Shown: piece after piece, positions 20,822 through 32,919 of the stretch
Numbering within the stretch: position 1 is the first letter of the stretch
How the letters are laid out: the number at the start of each line of letters is the position of its first letter
DNA from: Nemertoderma westbladi
Lineage: Eukaryota > Xenacoelomorpha > Nemertodermatida > Nemertodermatidae
Reading direction: 5' to 3'
DNA: 64,000 nucleotides
Assembly: GCA_032718475.1 (NCBI GenBank)
Contig: JAUCBJ010007169.1
Span: 104,996 to 168,995 of the forward strand
Program-made: the position numbers and the translations under genes
The notes under the pieces: generated by a model
The model's input: only the letters and a program-made list of their open reading frames with translations
Told to the model about the DNA's origin: nothing
Database searches by the model: none

Positions 20822-21425
20822 GGCAACAACAGTTACGCCGACTTTGCGGATTACATCGCCGTGTTCTCTAATACGCTAGCAGATGCACAACTTCTACTGA
20901 ATAAAGTGGAGAGGGCTGCTAAGGAGTTTGGATTACATATAAATGCTTCCAAGACCGAATTCATGACCTTTAATGTTGATGGAAACTTGACAACCATTGA
21001 TAATAATCAACTAAGGAAGGTCGATGACTTCCAGTACCTTGGATCATGGATAGAGAGTAGCAAAAAGGACATAGAAGTTAGGAAAGCAAAGGCATGGGTA
21101 GCTCTATCAAAAATGAATACCATCTGGAAATCAGATCTCTCCAGGTACCTGAAGACTAAGCTCTTTCAAGTCACAGAGGAAAGTGTACATTTGTACAGGG
21201 GTGATACCTGTACACCGACGAAATTCACTTCAACAATGAATTAATGGTTGCTATGCTACACAAGACAACTAAGGGCAGCCCTAAAAATAATTTGGAGACA
21301 ACACATGACAAACCCCAAGCTTTATGGTACAATACCGCCTGTATCAACATCCCTCCGTGAATGCAGATTAACATTCAGCAGGCATATTAACATTCAGAAG
21401 CAAACATGAGGTCATACAAGATCTA
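20822..21425 (+). mobile_element. LINE family B reverse-transcriptase fragment (C-terminal half)
   Basis: The frame contains DFADYIAVFSNTLADAQLLL, a decayed form of the RT catalytic FADD box (second Asp replaced by Tyr). It continues with GLHINASKTEFMTF, YLGSWIESSKKDI, RKAKAWVALSKM and TIWKSDLSRYLK, the usual order downstream of the catalytic site in LINEs that end YGxETWTLTKxLE. After about 21180 frame breaks set in. The decayed 3' part (GGGCAGCCCTAAA, TGTATCAACATCCCTCCGTGAATGC) matches the minus-strand piece at 63.2-63.7 kb. Confidence 0.8.
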
Positions 21426-21429
21426 CGTT

Positions 21430-22195
21430 TTTGTCAATCAACACTAGGAAAGCCATGGACGACTGGCTATAACATAATAGACTAACTTGAAAGGGATACA
21501 ATTTTTTAATAGTTTTACGTTACCATACAGCAACATTCATGGCGACTTCATCCTCTATGATGGCATGCTGCCATGTAGATATTCTTTCCTCTTATGGACT
21601 TCCCATACAAAAGGCTATACCCGTGAGTCATAATCATATCGATATAATCATATAATCATATCATGGCATCACCTCACAGATGCAATGTTTAAGGATGCCA
21701 AATCTCTTCTGTTGTCTTTTGTACAAGGAGGCGACAGTGAGAAAAATAAACAATCCTTTGCAAAGTCGCTTCAACTTGGCGAGTCGCTTTGCAAGAATAC
21801 AGTGTCCGATATTCTGGATATATTTAATCATGAGGGTTTCGAAACGACCCTTTGGTCCTCCACAGTTTGTACCCAGTCATTTGACTAATATTCTACCGTT
21901 TGCGCTCAGCCATGCTGGTACTGCATTGTTACTCGGGCAATTACGTTTGATGCAGGACTGTCTTGTGGTAATAGAGGCGGCTTGTCTAACACTAGCATAT
22001 ACTCAGTATGGTGGTTAGGGGTGGTTGATTTCTCCATTTATCATATTAATTTGAATGTTTACCTTCTAAACATTTCCTCAAAGATTAAAATCGTTTTGTG
22101 CACAGCAACCCATTACCCCAATGACTCTATGTTCCTATAACATACCAGTTTGACGTGAAATAAGTCCGTCAAATAAGCAGTCATATATGCTAGGG
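21430..22195. other. Unassigned sequence
   Basis: A short open frame at 21685-21888 (MFKDAKSLLLSFVQGG...) is not recognised. No other signal. Confidence 0.3.
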
Positions 22196-24016
22196 CAGTG
22201 CATTTTTACTTTTTTTCGATTTCATTGTTCTACCGGTGTGCAAAAGTTGCCAAATGGTAAAAAATTAAGTAAAAAAGTTTTTCTAAATTTCATCTATATC
22301 TTGGCAGATCCCAAGAGGGTTGAAATTTTGAGCCTTCGCGAGGCACCCCAATGAAATTTTTAACAATATAACACATTAATGAAATATCAATGACTCAAGA
22401 AGGAACTTCCTGCATGCATCAAATGTCATCAAATGTGTCTAAACTTAGTTAGATACCAATTTTTTTTTTAATTTTTGGTTCAAGGGAACTACTGCCACAG
22501 TCACATGGCCAGAACCTACCCTTTGGCATAAGTGGTTCTTATTCTCAATTTTCGAGATGGACAACTTTTAGTTCTCCTACTGCATTAATGTTATGCTCAT
22601 TATAACCGCAATGACCGTTTTAGTGGGGTTAGACATCATCAAAACAATGATAGAACTAATAGTTAGTTCTTGAGATATGTCAGAAAATATGAAGTCCAGC
22701 ACGAGTCTTCATTACCATTCTTGGGCCGATATGAACAAATACACTAAAAATGATACTTTGAATTATCTCCAGGAATCAAGAATAGCCACATCACAGAAAT
22801 GATCGATGTAGTGGGTGTAGGTAGACACCTTAAAAATATGAGTAGAGTCATTAGTTCTTGATTTATTGAGGAAAATGTCAAGATTATGTCCACCAATTAA
22901 TACTTTATATTGAGTTGACCCATTCCAGACATTTTGTACAAAAGCTACAAGCCCTAAAAACTACTCAGTTATCTATTATTTTGAAGGTGTCTGTATACAC
23001 TAAATCAATTCGTTGCAGTGATGTGTATATTTTAGATGCCTTAAGATAATTAGAACTATCAATTTTAGTGTATTTGATTAAAAATAATCATGGCACTAAA
23101 TGTAGACGCTCTATGGTTGTTTTGATGGAGAACTAGAAGTTATCCATAGCGAAAATTGAGGATAAAAGTTGTGACGGGATCGCCGGATCTCCGGGGTTGC
23201 GCCGGGTTAGAAATGTACGCGTCACCGTTCTGCTGGGGATCGTGCTAGTAGCTAATAGTAAGATAGTATATGATTAACACATTGAATATTGGTTTACCTC
23301 ATACTCTACTTTGGCCCTCTACCCAATGGATGCTTTCGTGTTCCCTATCACGTGCTTCCCTCCCCACTATTGGCTAATATACTACAATAATCTCCCCAAT
23401 ATTAGCCAATCAGCCAATCAATATACTCCTTGGGAGTGTTTCCCCTCCGCTGCTAGCCTCTTCTAGCTGCCTTCCCTCCGAGGTGGTTTGACCTCTCACC
23501 TTTTCTCCGTGGCTTTGGGGCTTGTGTCGCCCCCCCCCCCCCCCCCCCCAATGTTGGTTATGATACGAGATTAATATTGGTTATCTCGTATCCCAAACAT
23601 ATTGCTAAAATGCCACTAGTCCCATTTTCTGGTGGGTAATGTAGTGGAATTGAATCCGCTCACAAGAGTCACTTGTGCTAAAGGGTAGGTTCTGGCCATG
23701 TGCCTGTGGCACTAGTTCCCTTGATCCCAAAATCAAAATTTTGGTATCGAACTAAGTTTGGGCCCAATTTATGACAATAGAGGGAAGCAGGAAGTTCTTT
23801 CTTGAATCATTGAACTTAATCATCAACGTGTTATATATTGTTATAAATTCCATTGTGGTACATCGCGAAGGCTCAAAAATTCAACCCCCTTTGGATCCGT
23901 CAATACATCAACGATATTTAGAGAAATTTTTTTGTATAATTTTTTACCATATGGCAACTTTTGCGCACCAGTATAACAATGAAATCGAAAAAAAGTAAAA
24001 ACTTTCATTTTCACTG
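22196..24016. mobile_element. Foldback DNA element with long inverted arms and a nested insertion
   Basis: The left arm (about 22196-22580) and the right arm (about 23128-24016, minus an insert) are inverted copies. Examples: TTTTTTCGATTTCATTG against CAATGAAATCGAAAAAA; GAGCCTTCGCGA against TCGCGAAGGCTC; CCAGAACCTACCCTTT against the reverse complement at about 23680; TCAATTTTCG against CGAAAATTGA. Termini read CAGTG...CACTG. The right arm is split at about 23168-23645 by GC-richer DNA that holds a C run (about 23530-23549). No transposase is encoded, so it would be non-autonomous. Confidence 0.7.
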
Positions 24017-24254
24017 TAGCCTACCTGTTGAAAATAATTTACCATGGAGTAGGAAATTGTATTTACCATACCACCTGGGGTAAGTGTTTAGGGGCACACC
24101 ATCACGTTGAAATTTTAACACTTATTTAGTTTGGCAAGCCTCAGCCAAATACCGAATTATGCGATAATCCGACTATTTTGTGTGAAAATCGAGCATCCCT
24201 AATTGTGGTAGAGGTACCGGTAAGCCAACTAGTGTTCTGGTACCGGTAGTGTAA

Positions 24255-24385
24255 GACATTACATTTGGAAGACATTATATAGCATTGGAGGTGTCTCAAT
24301 GGTCCCCCATGACAATGTGGTACTCTCATGGATAAAATAAGTATGGTAGACAGGCCATGACTTTCTTGAAACTCCTCATTACTGG
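24255..24385 (+). mobile_element. Short relic of LINE family A 3' region
   Basis: ACATTATATAGCATTGGAGGTGTCTCAATGGTCCC and, after a deletion, AAGTATGGTAGACAGGCCATGACTTTCTTGAAACTCCT parallel the 55.4-kb LINE near 56595-56775. Confidence 0.65.
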
Positions 24386-24399
24386 CCGTTTTGGCCCTA

Positions 24400-26070
24400 C
24401 TGACGAATGATACCGAATCCTCTGGATGAACCTCGGGATCAGCGTTGTTTGAACCCGCCCTTCCCAATAATCTATATTATGAAAAATATCCATTGGAAAA
24501 CTATGAATTCTGGGAAATTAAAAAAAAACTACCTACACAGGTCTGTATTACGCTGGAGATAGTGTAGTGGTAAGTCACTGCTGATGCTGATTTTAATTTT
24601 ATCCTCAAAATACAATTAAATGGTAAAAAAATATATACAAATCGTTTATATTATAATTTATTATTATAGTGTTGACATGGCTTTCCGAAGTGTTGAAACG
24701 GAATCCTCATTTTAGTGACCCGATGAGATGAAAGGCCGTGTGGACCATGCCAGTACATTTAAATTAAATAAGAACTATAAATAATAATATACCATTCAAT
24801 GGATCCATGGATACGCTTGTTAAATGAAAAGGGGAACCTTGGGTGTTATAAATGTACTCCAGACCCCAGCGCAATGTTAATTATTGTGCAATTATCCCTT
24901 AAATTCAACCATGAATTCAATGAGAGCATCAAAAAGCGATAACACCCGTCATATACAATATTAATAAAACAATTTTTTGAACCATTTCCGACGGCCAGAT
25001 GTGGGTAACACACAATTATTGCGAAAAATGGATGCCAATAGATTATAATTATATAATTTCGGGAAAAAACAAAAGGATACAGTCTAACAATAGTCTCTAA
25101 TCTAAGGTTCCTTCAGTAAACATCGAAGAAAAGTAACAAACAGGTAAAATCATAGAAAAGCATTAGTTTGTAGTTCATATACCTATATCCATCTCTTATC
25201 TCTAAATGGGAGGAAATGCAGTGCACTTTAGCATAGCAAAACCTACGCAAGGCTAATTACTTGATGTAATTATTTTGCCAAAACGGAATTATCGCAATCA
25301 TGAAAATTGAAAAAGGAAGAAATTTAGATTTTTGCGGCGCCGCTCATAAATGCATTTTTTACCTCATCACAAGCAAGCAAGGGGATTACCATCCAGCATC
25401 CACAGAATAGCCAGAGGCCGTAAAATCTCGGGCAATTCTCTCTGAAACCATATAACGGAATTCCATATACTTGAGAATGTTATACATCAATCAAAATGGA
25501 TTCCTGAAGAGAAAGCAACCTGCCGGTTCATTTATCTTCACAATCACTCATGAGCATGTATAACGAATGCCAATGCACCATGCGACGCGCAAGGTTGAAT
25601 GAGCAATGCCAGTAGAGAATGCGGATTTTTTGATCTCCCATAACAACACTTCGCAAACATCCCTCCCATAATCATAAATAATATGATGCAGTCATCATGT
25701 TGATTCCATCATTTCTGAATATATGAGTACGATATGCTTAGGTAGAGAATATGCAATGTTTGCTTAACTAACCAAGCGAAAAGATAGAGGAGAGAAGGCG
25801 TAAAATTTACAGACTTCAGGCAATATTTTATTCAAAATGATTCACGTTAATCAAAATTAAACAAACATAATATTAAACAATAAATTTTAATTTTGAAATT
25901 GAAATTGAAGAAGGAATTAGAAGCAGGGATTAGAGATTGCGAATCGAAGTAATTTGTGTACCGGAACCGATTCATATTCAACGTAAATAATGTAAGACAG
26001 TTACCGTTATATTTTATATTACTTTGTTCATAAAGTTACATATTATTTAATTCCCACGGTAAACAGGATG
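24400..26070. other. Intergenic sequence, no gene seen
   Basis: AT-rich with scattered mixed-composition DNA. No coding or RNA feature that I can support. Confidence 0.4.
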
Positions 26071-26073
26071 TAC

Positions 26074-27310
26074 AGGGTGTCCCATAAAATTTGTTACTAC
26101 TTTGAATTTATATAACTCTCACGTATGTTGGATAAAATATTTTTTTATTGTTTTTTCTATCAATTTAAAGCCAATATTCTAACTTAGATTTTGGTCTGTG
26201 TTTGGAATCTCAACGTTGTCATGGAAACAAAATACAGCCAATTGAATTCAAAAGCCAGATTTTATACATTCGTAGGTGCATGTTCTAGGCTTTTGCGGGT
26301 ATTTATTTTATGAGAAAGTTGGTGTTGCTATGGAAATAAGACTAGCTACCATTTTGGTTCACTCTTGTGTTTTAAGTTGGAACCATGTTCTCTGGTGAAG
26401 AGAAAGTTTTTATTGTAAAAACGTATTTTGAAACTAAGTCGCCCAAACTGACAGCTAGTGCATTTGGACACAAATTTCCAAATCAGCGTCTTCCTAAAAA
26501 CGCTGAAATTTTAAGATTCGTGAAAAAACTTTCATCCGAATTCGGTTTCACCAGAAAAAAGGGGTCAGGAAAACGCATTCGCGTTTCAAGAGATATCATT
26601 GAGGCCCATTTTATCCAGAATCCCAAGACATCACTGAGGCGGGCATCACTATCATTAAGCTACAGTCGAAGCAGTATTCAAAGAGTTATTAAGAAACTCA
26701 AATTTAAATCTTACAAAATTCAACTCCTACATGCAATTCAACATAACGACTACACCAGACGTGTCAATAATGCGGCCCAGATATTGAACTTTCTATAATC
26801 TAAGGACTTATCCAAGGTATTCTTTAGTGAGTCTACCTTTCATGTCAATGGACAAGTAAATAGATGGAATTCTCGGATTTGGGGAAAGGAAAACCCACAC
26901 TCAATCGCTGAAAAATCTCGCGACTCACCAAAGGTCACTGTATGGGCAGCTATGTCTCGCACACGATTAATTGGTCCATTCTTTTTTGATACACCAACTG
27001 TTACAAGTGCCAGTTATTTAGATTTGATATCTTCATTTTTTGTTCCTCGGTTAGGAATCCATCATAGCGATATTGTGTTCCAGCAAGATGGTGCACCGCC
27101 ACACTGGGGGCTTATCGTTAGGAATTATTTGGACTGTCATTTTAACGGACATTGGATTGGCAGAGTTGGACCAGTGCTGTGGCCACCACGCGCTCCCCGG
27201 ATCTGACACCTTGCGATTTCTGTTTATGGGGCCACATTAAGAACTTAGATTATAGCCAACCGATTGAATCCTTGGCCCAACTTCGTCCTGCTATTACTGA
27301 AGTATTACTG
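26074..27310 (+). pseudogene. Tc1/mariner-like transposase, inactivated
   Basis: Starts after ACAGGGTGTCCCATAAAATT (26074-26093), a terminal-repeat type common in mariner-like elements. The frame from ATG 26385 encodes MFSGEEKVFIVKTYFETKSP, a helix-turn-helix domain (RRASLSLSYSRSSIQRVIKK), then TAA at about 26797. In the same frame it continues FFSESTFHVNG, where the usual FFSDEATF would carry the first catalytic Asp, here lost; VTVWAAMS; and VFQQDGAPPHW with the second Asp. A one-base shift near 27195 moves SPDLTPCDFCLWGHIKN, with the third acidic residue, to another frame. The element stops near 27310 without a matching right terminal repeat, so it is dead and 3'-truncated. Confidence 0.85.
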
Positions 27311-27477
27311 AAGTTAAGTAATTTATAAGCACTTTATAAGTACTTAAGTACGTATTGTATATATAAGTATTTTATATTTAATTATAAGTATTTTAAGTAT
27401 ATAAGCAGTTCTTTATAAGGCGGTTTCTTAAGGTGACTTTGTACGACAAGAAACATGAGCAGTGAACACGTGTTGCG

Positions 27478-29112
27478 ACTATGCATATTTTCTCAATGGG
27501 GCTGCCAAAGCATAAGATCATACTTTGGGCTGGTGCTCATGGCGAAAACAATGTCCTGCAAAGCGGGGGTGGCTTTGTTCGAGTGTCAAGCTGGGGGGAA
27601 CCAATGAGATACCTCCATTGTTATATAGTGTCTGCTTGGAGATGTGTGCATTGTACTTGCCACAGTGTACTCGATGTACAGTAGCATTATAGTGAATGTG
27701 CCATACAACGATTTGGTGACCTCGGCAGCTAAAGCCCGGCATGGACTCCCATAGAGGAGTACTGGAACTACTGCTCCTCTAAATAATCGTACCTTATGTT
27801 TCCGACGTATCCTGTTTTCCTATGACTATCACTTACAAATTCTGGAAAGCCCCCTCTCCCATACCTATGCAAAGGACCTCACCTAACTTCCGGATCCATG
27901 ATCCATCCCATGTAACAGAAGTCGCCTTCTGCTCATACAATCAGACATTTCCTGAGAACTTTTAGAATTAACTGTCAATATTTTGGCCTTTTTGGAGTTA
28001 ATTAAAAGACCAACATTAGAAGTAGCCTGTTCTAATGAGCTGAGAAGCCATTGGGCTCCCTCTAGTGTTTCAGAGAGTTCTCCTAGGTCATCAGCAAAGT
28101 CTAGATCAGTTAGGTGCTTGGCTGGAATTCCTCGTCTTCTGAAGCCAGTAGGTGATGTTACCATCACACCATCGTCATTATAATGATCTAAGAACATGTG
28201 TAGAACATAGTCAACCACAATTATGAATAAGAATGGTGCAAATGTGTCTCCCTGGAGGACGCCCCATAACACTTCGAATGGATCTGTGTCACCATCAACA
28301 GTAGACACAAATGTCATCGAACCATACTATACTGATCTGTTTGCTGCAATATTTTCACCAGAAATCCTGTATAATGAAAGTATGCTGAACATACATGAGC
28401 GTGAGACTGAATCAAAAGGCCTTGAAGAAGTCAACAAAGATAACAGGCAGATGTCTGTATTTCTTTTTTGATAACTCTCAATCGTCCTACTAAGTGCCAA
28501 AATGGACTTTACAGAACCCATTCTGATTTCCAAGGAGCAGTCTCTCAATGGGATCCCTGATGCGATTCAATAGAATTATATTGTATAGCGAGATCAGCGA
28601 GATTCCCAAAAAGATTCATAGCGTGTTCGGTTGCCCTTCTTTAGAACTGGCACCCAATTAATTGTTTTAATTTCTTATGGGACTCACTTCGTTCTGTACA
28701 TGTCCACTATGATGGGGTAAATGAGCTTCAAACACTGGTATTATTATACCAGGGTATTAAGACATCGGTGGGGACACCATCTACTCCACTGCACGAGTGA
28801 TCTTAATGCACTTTGCAGCAGTCTTCACTTCAGCAAAGTAGATATCACCAATGTGACAATCTGAGATTACAGACTCAGACACTTACTTCTATAAAGTTAT
28901 CAGGTGATACCTTGTCATTATTGAGGAGCTTTTCAAAGTGGGCCTTCCAACAATTATGGTGATCGGCTAGTGACTTAGCCTTAACCTTGGTGCTTGATTG
29001 GCTTTTCCTCACAGTCACCAAGTTGAGCAATTTCCATACCCGAGATGATTGCCTGCTGTCATTGGCTTCATTTATGGCATCAACCTCCTGGTTGATAAGC
29101 TCCTGTAACAGA
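27478..29112 (-). mobile_element. LINE family A copy with RT and pre-RT region, degenerate
   Basis: Minus strand. The 5' side (about 29112-28800) encodes LINQEVDAINEANDSRQSSR-, then KAHFEKLLNNDKVSPDNF-like sequence, the linker before RT, absent from the other copies here. RT follows with frameshifts. The frame at 28317-27883 includes VLWGVLQGDTFAPFLF and DLDFADDLGELSETLEG with an intact FADD box. The C-terminal part runs to about 27478 (QTLYNNGGISLVPPSLTLEQ). The terminal microsatellite seen in other copies is missing. Multiple stops make it a pseudogene. Confidence 0.8.
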
Positions 29113-29115
29113 GTA

Positions 29116-29162
29116 TTTTTTTTATTATTCTTTAATTCTGCATTAAAGAATAATAAAAAAAA
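29116..29162. repeat. Perfect 21-bp hairpin
   Basis: Arm 29116-29136 is the exact reverse complement of 29142-29162, with loop TCTGC. It sits immediately next to the 5' edge of the neighbouring LINE copy. AT-rich (runs of T and A at the ends). Confidence 0.85.
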
Positions 29163-29363
29163 TTAGTAAAATCAACAACAATTTCCCATAGCTATTGTAA
29201 AATATGTATAATACGATCGCACAATGATTAAATGTATTATTAAATAATTAAATGTATTGTATTATATACTAGGTAGATATATAAGCGTATATATAAGCGC
29301 GTATAAGATATATATAGCGCATGCGATTTAATCGCCACAGAATTATCAATCAAACCATCACCG

Positions 29364-30600
29364 TTACAACAAATTAGACAATTGCTGCATTGAGCGCAAA
29401 CGTGATGTAGGTATGTACTTATAGGCTGTTGTCACCAACACATTGGATGTCATGTCTATTCTATTGAATATCCTTTCAATCGATCTACAACGTGTATGAT
29501 TACATGTGGGCAAATTATTCATACCAAAAAATAACAACATACTCTGCCTGTATGGTAGTGAAAATAACAGACGAGCGGCCTTATTGTACGCCACTTTAAG
29601 ACGGTTGTATACACTATTCGAATAATTTTGACGACACCATAGTGCATTGCAGTACAATGGGGTTATAAAATAACGAAAAAGTATACATTTGACAGGTATT
29701 GAACACCTTGGAAATTTTCTAATCTAAAATATTCGTACGTGAATTGCGTAGACGCCACGGGTAACTTTTTTAATGTCAAAGTGGTTTCATGCAAAATATG
29801 TCCAAGATAATTGAACATTGTTGCTCTAATTATTGGTTTACAATTATTTGTTTACCGTACATGCACACAGCTGCCATTGTACGAAGGCTGCAATGCCTAG
29901 GGGACAGAAACATTAGTTTAGTTTTCTGTTAAATACAATGCTGTGACCAATGGCGAAGTCTACACATATACAGTATCAATCATTTTTTGAAATACTAATA
30001 CGGAGTTAGACACTAAGTTGAGATCATCCGCATAGGTAATATGATTAATCCTACGACCTTCATTTGCACATCCTACATTGCAGCTTAGTATTGATTTGGT
30101 TCGGTCATCCTTATAAACATTAAAGAAGTATGGAGAACAAATACCACCCTGCTTCACACCATTATATGCACCAAATTTCTTAGACTTACCCCATTTAACA
30201 ATCAACGTTTGGTGTCGATACCAATACGCAAAAATTCGGATAAAATATTCAGGTACATTTCTATCAAGTAATTTCAAAAGTAACTTATCTATTCTGTCAA
30301 ACGCTTTTGAAGCGTCCATAAAACAAACATAAACCGGTGAATCATTATCTAAGTAGTAATCGATCAGCTCCTGCAATGTGTAAACTGCCAAGTCGGTTCC
30401 AGAATGCTTCTTAAAGCCGAACTGATAGTCACTGCATATAAAGAAAGATTGAATTCGAGCCAAAGTAACATACTCGAAAACCTTGCTAAAGATAGTTGCT
30501 ATGGCAACTGGACTGTAATATGACTTGTCATCATTAGGTTCATTCATATACTTTAAAATAGGTACAATAATGCATTCAATAATTGCACTCAGTAAGTAGC
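29364..30600 (-). mobile_element. LINE family C (Jockey/CR1-group-like) reverse-transcriptase pseudogene
   Basis: The minus-strand frame 30547-29960 has RT motifs in order: FGFKKHSGTDLAVYTL, VYVCFMDASKAFDRI (first catalytic Asp), GVKQGGICSPYFFNVY, and the YADD box in HITYADDLNLVSNS. A frame break follows; the frame 29657-29364 holds the post-RT piece VAYNKAARLLFSLPYRQS. SKAFDRI, VKQGG and YADDL are standard non-LTR RT signatures. The N-terminal endonuclease is not seen. It is a different family from A and B. Confidence 0.85.
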
Positions 30601-30774
30601 CATGAATAATTAGAGATGATAAAAATATAGCTAAAACTGTGCAAAATCAAGAACTATTAGAATGAACAAAATGTTCAAAATGCTGCCTTATTTGTATCTG
30701 TGTAGGCAGTATAGCCTTCACAATGATCATTTGTCAGCTTGCATTAGTCACATAAATACGATGGGGGTGACTGC

Positions 30775-30865
30775 AGATGCAGAAAGGGCTACAGTCTTGT
30801 ACAGAACTCCTGCATTTCTTACGAAACAGAATATGGCCTATCTGGTAAATGTGACGACTGTCATC
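30775..30865 (-). mobile_element. Endonuclease-region scrap of a family-A-like LINE
   Basis: CTACAGTCTTGTACAGAACTCCTGCATTTCTTACGAAACA parallels 37892-37932 inside the LINE endonuclease region (minus-strand coding). Flanking DNA does not match. Confidence 0.65.
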
Positions 30866-31359
30866 TTGTAGCCAAATTGGAATTCTAAGCAGGCAGGATT
30901 GCAGAGTAGCACTTCATTACCGAATGTATTATAAACTGCCATGTCGTGTCATCATTTGCAGACTGTAGCTCTACCTACCTATAATTGTTTATATTTTACT
31001 ACTGTGAAACGGTTTGTGAAACGGAAACGGAAAAATTTTATGGTTTTATTGTATAAATTCATGCTACTTTGAGGATTAAAGTAAAATGAACAGCAACATA
31101 AATCAAACATTGTTGTACAATACTGCGTAACTTCTGATATATGTGCCGTCCAGTGCTCCGGTTTCCACAACAGTAAGAACTGAAGAACTGCCATATAATC
31201 CCACAGGCTCTGCTGCAGCTGCAGAGAAATGTCACACTCATTACTAGAACCGGATCAGCTATGAGCTCGGTATTGGTAATTTGACTGAATGAGCGGTATA
31301 ATCAAATTGAGATGGGAGGCCTTGATGACGTAAATTGCAAATACACAAGGTACCAGGTA

Positions 31360-31470
31360 ATATTTCCAGGTCTATCTTTTAGCTGAGCCACTAGCGGAAT
31401 GGTTCGAGCGTCAGACTTCCAACCAGGGGTCACCAATTCGATCCCACTTGGACTTCATTCAACGCGGTGT
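31360..31470 (+). repeat. SINE-like tRNA-derived unit, copy 1
   Basis: CAGGTAATATTTCCAGGTCTA, then GAGCCACTAGCGGAATGGTTCGAGC (A-box-like), then GGTCACCAATTCGATCCCAC (degenerate B-box), then TTGGACTTCATT. The same series is found at 31.70-31.81 kb. Confidence 0.55.
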
Positions 31471-31699
31471 CCCAACAAAAGTTATAATAATATGAAATCA
31501 CTCATTCACCCAAAATACCAATAATAAATTTTAAAAATGTACCAGTTATGGGTGTAACTGTCCTGCAAAAATGAGTAGTTAGAGTGTTTAATTAATCATA
31601 GTGGCCGTAATGGTTCATTGTTAATATACACTACCCTTTCATTTAACAACCAAGTTGACAGGACGTAAGGACGTAAAGTGCGGACACACACACAAGTTT

Positions 31700-31810
31700 T
31701 CAGGTAGTATTTCAGGTCTACCTTTTACCTGAGCCGATAGCGGAATGGTCAGAAGTTCAAACTTCAAATCCGGAGGTCACCAGTTCGACCCCACCTGGAC
31801 GTCATTGCAG
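31700..31810 (+). repeat. SINE-like tRNA-derived unit, copy 2
   Basis: CAGGTAGTATTTCAGGTCTA, GAGCCGATAGCGGAATGGTC, AGGTCACCAGTTCGACCCCAC, CTGGACGTCATT: the order and spacing of copy 1, about 340 bp away in the same orientation. AGTTCGACCCC approaches the Pol III B-box. Confidence 0.55.
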
Positions 31811-31814
31811 ACTT

Positions 31815-32805
31815 TAGAAAACTGTGCCCAACGAAATTTCTAATGAATTCCATAGACATAGTAATGCAGTAATCGAGTGTGACACCACCGGAATATTAAA
31901 AATTCCTTGAAATTGGATTTCAATATTTCATTTCCATTGTTTATGGTTGCAATATTGCCATTGATGATTTTCATGGACGCTTCTTCGATGGACGTAATTT
32001 ATCTAGCATTACTGTTAAATAAATAACCTTGAGTAATTGCCAAATCCTCCATCAAAGCATTATAATGAATAGACTAATCGGGATGATGATTTAGAATAAT
32101 CCTTGGCCTCATAGATTAAAAAAAATGGGAAAATTTTCAATTATCTTTTGTTCGACTTGGACTGCCAATCGAACCCACCCACATTGTTGATACAAATAAT
32201 GCTGTACATGTCTAATAGAAAAGAATTTATTTATTTTTATAATAAAGTTATTTATTTGAAAGGAAGATTTTAAAACATTTTTATTTTACATCATTGAGTG
32301 AAAATGAGGACTTTTCAATGTTATGACCCGATTGTATTTTATGTCGAGCGAATGCTGCGAGCAACACAATGCCAGCGTTACAATAATATAATGTTTACTT
32401 GATAATAATGAGTTCACGAATAAGTAATACTGATCAGAAACAAATAAACAAAATAAAATTCAATAAAAGAATGGCTTATATACACTTATGTAATATATAT
32501 GCGTATTCACATAGGAATACTATCGCCATGCCACACATAGGTGAAAGACGATGCCCGAACACAATTTTGCCATCTATCACTAGAACGAGAACCAACCCTC
32601 TCACTACTGAAACAAACTCTTGTATATATAATGTAGAGCAACAATATCATATCAATATAATTACAATGCACTGACTAACAGATGATCGATTGGTACCAAT
32701 AATCATTGAGCTGTTACTATAGTATAGACTATAGAATCGAGTCTAAGAGGAAACAAACAAAATGCCCCATCAGATAAATACCCCATGTACTACAATAATG
32801 GTAAT
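31815..32805. other. AT-rich intergenic sequence
   Basis: No gene seen. An open frame at 32399-32674 is unrecognised and AT-driven. Confidence 0.35.
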
Positions 32806-32807
32806 GG

Positions 32808-32918
32808 TGAAAAATATCGAGACTTGAATAATATCGAGAGTAAAAATAACGAGAGTAAAAATATCGAGTGTTGAAAAATATCGAGAGTAAAAATATCGCG
32901 TGTTGAAAAATATCGTCT
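32808..32918. repeat. Short minisatellite, unit about 17-18 bp or its double
   Basis: Repeated AAAATATCGAG followed by AGTA, TGTTG or ACTTG over about 110 bp (for example 32847-32915). Confidence 0.75.
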
Positions 32919-32919
32919 A

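Noticed and set aside
24545-24590. tRNA-like GGAGATAGTGTAGTGGTAAGTCAC
   Set aside because: Only a loose A-box match and no B-box downstream.
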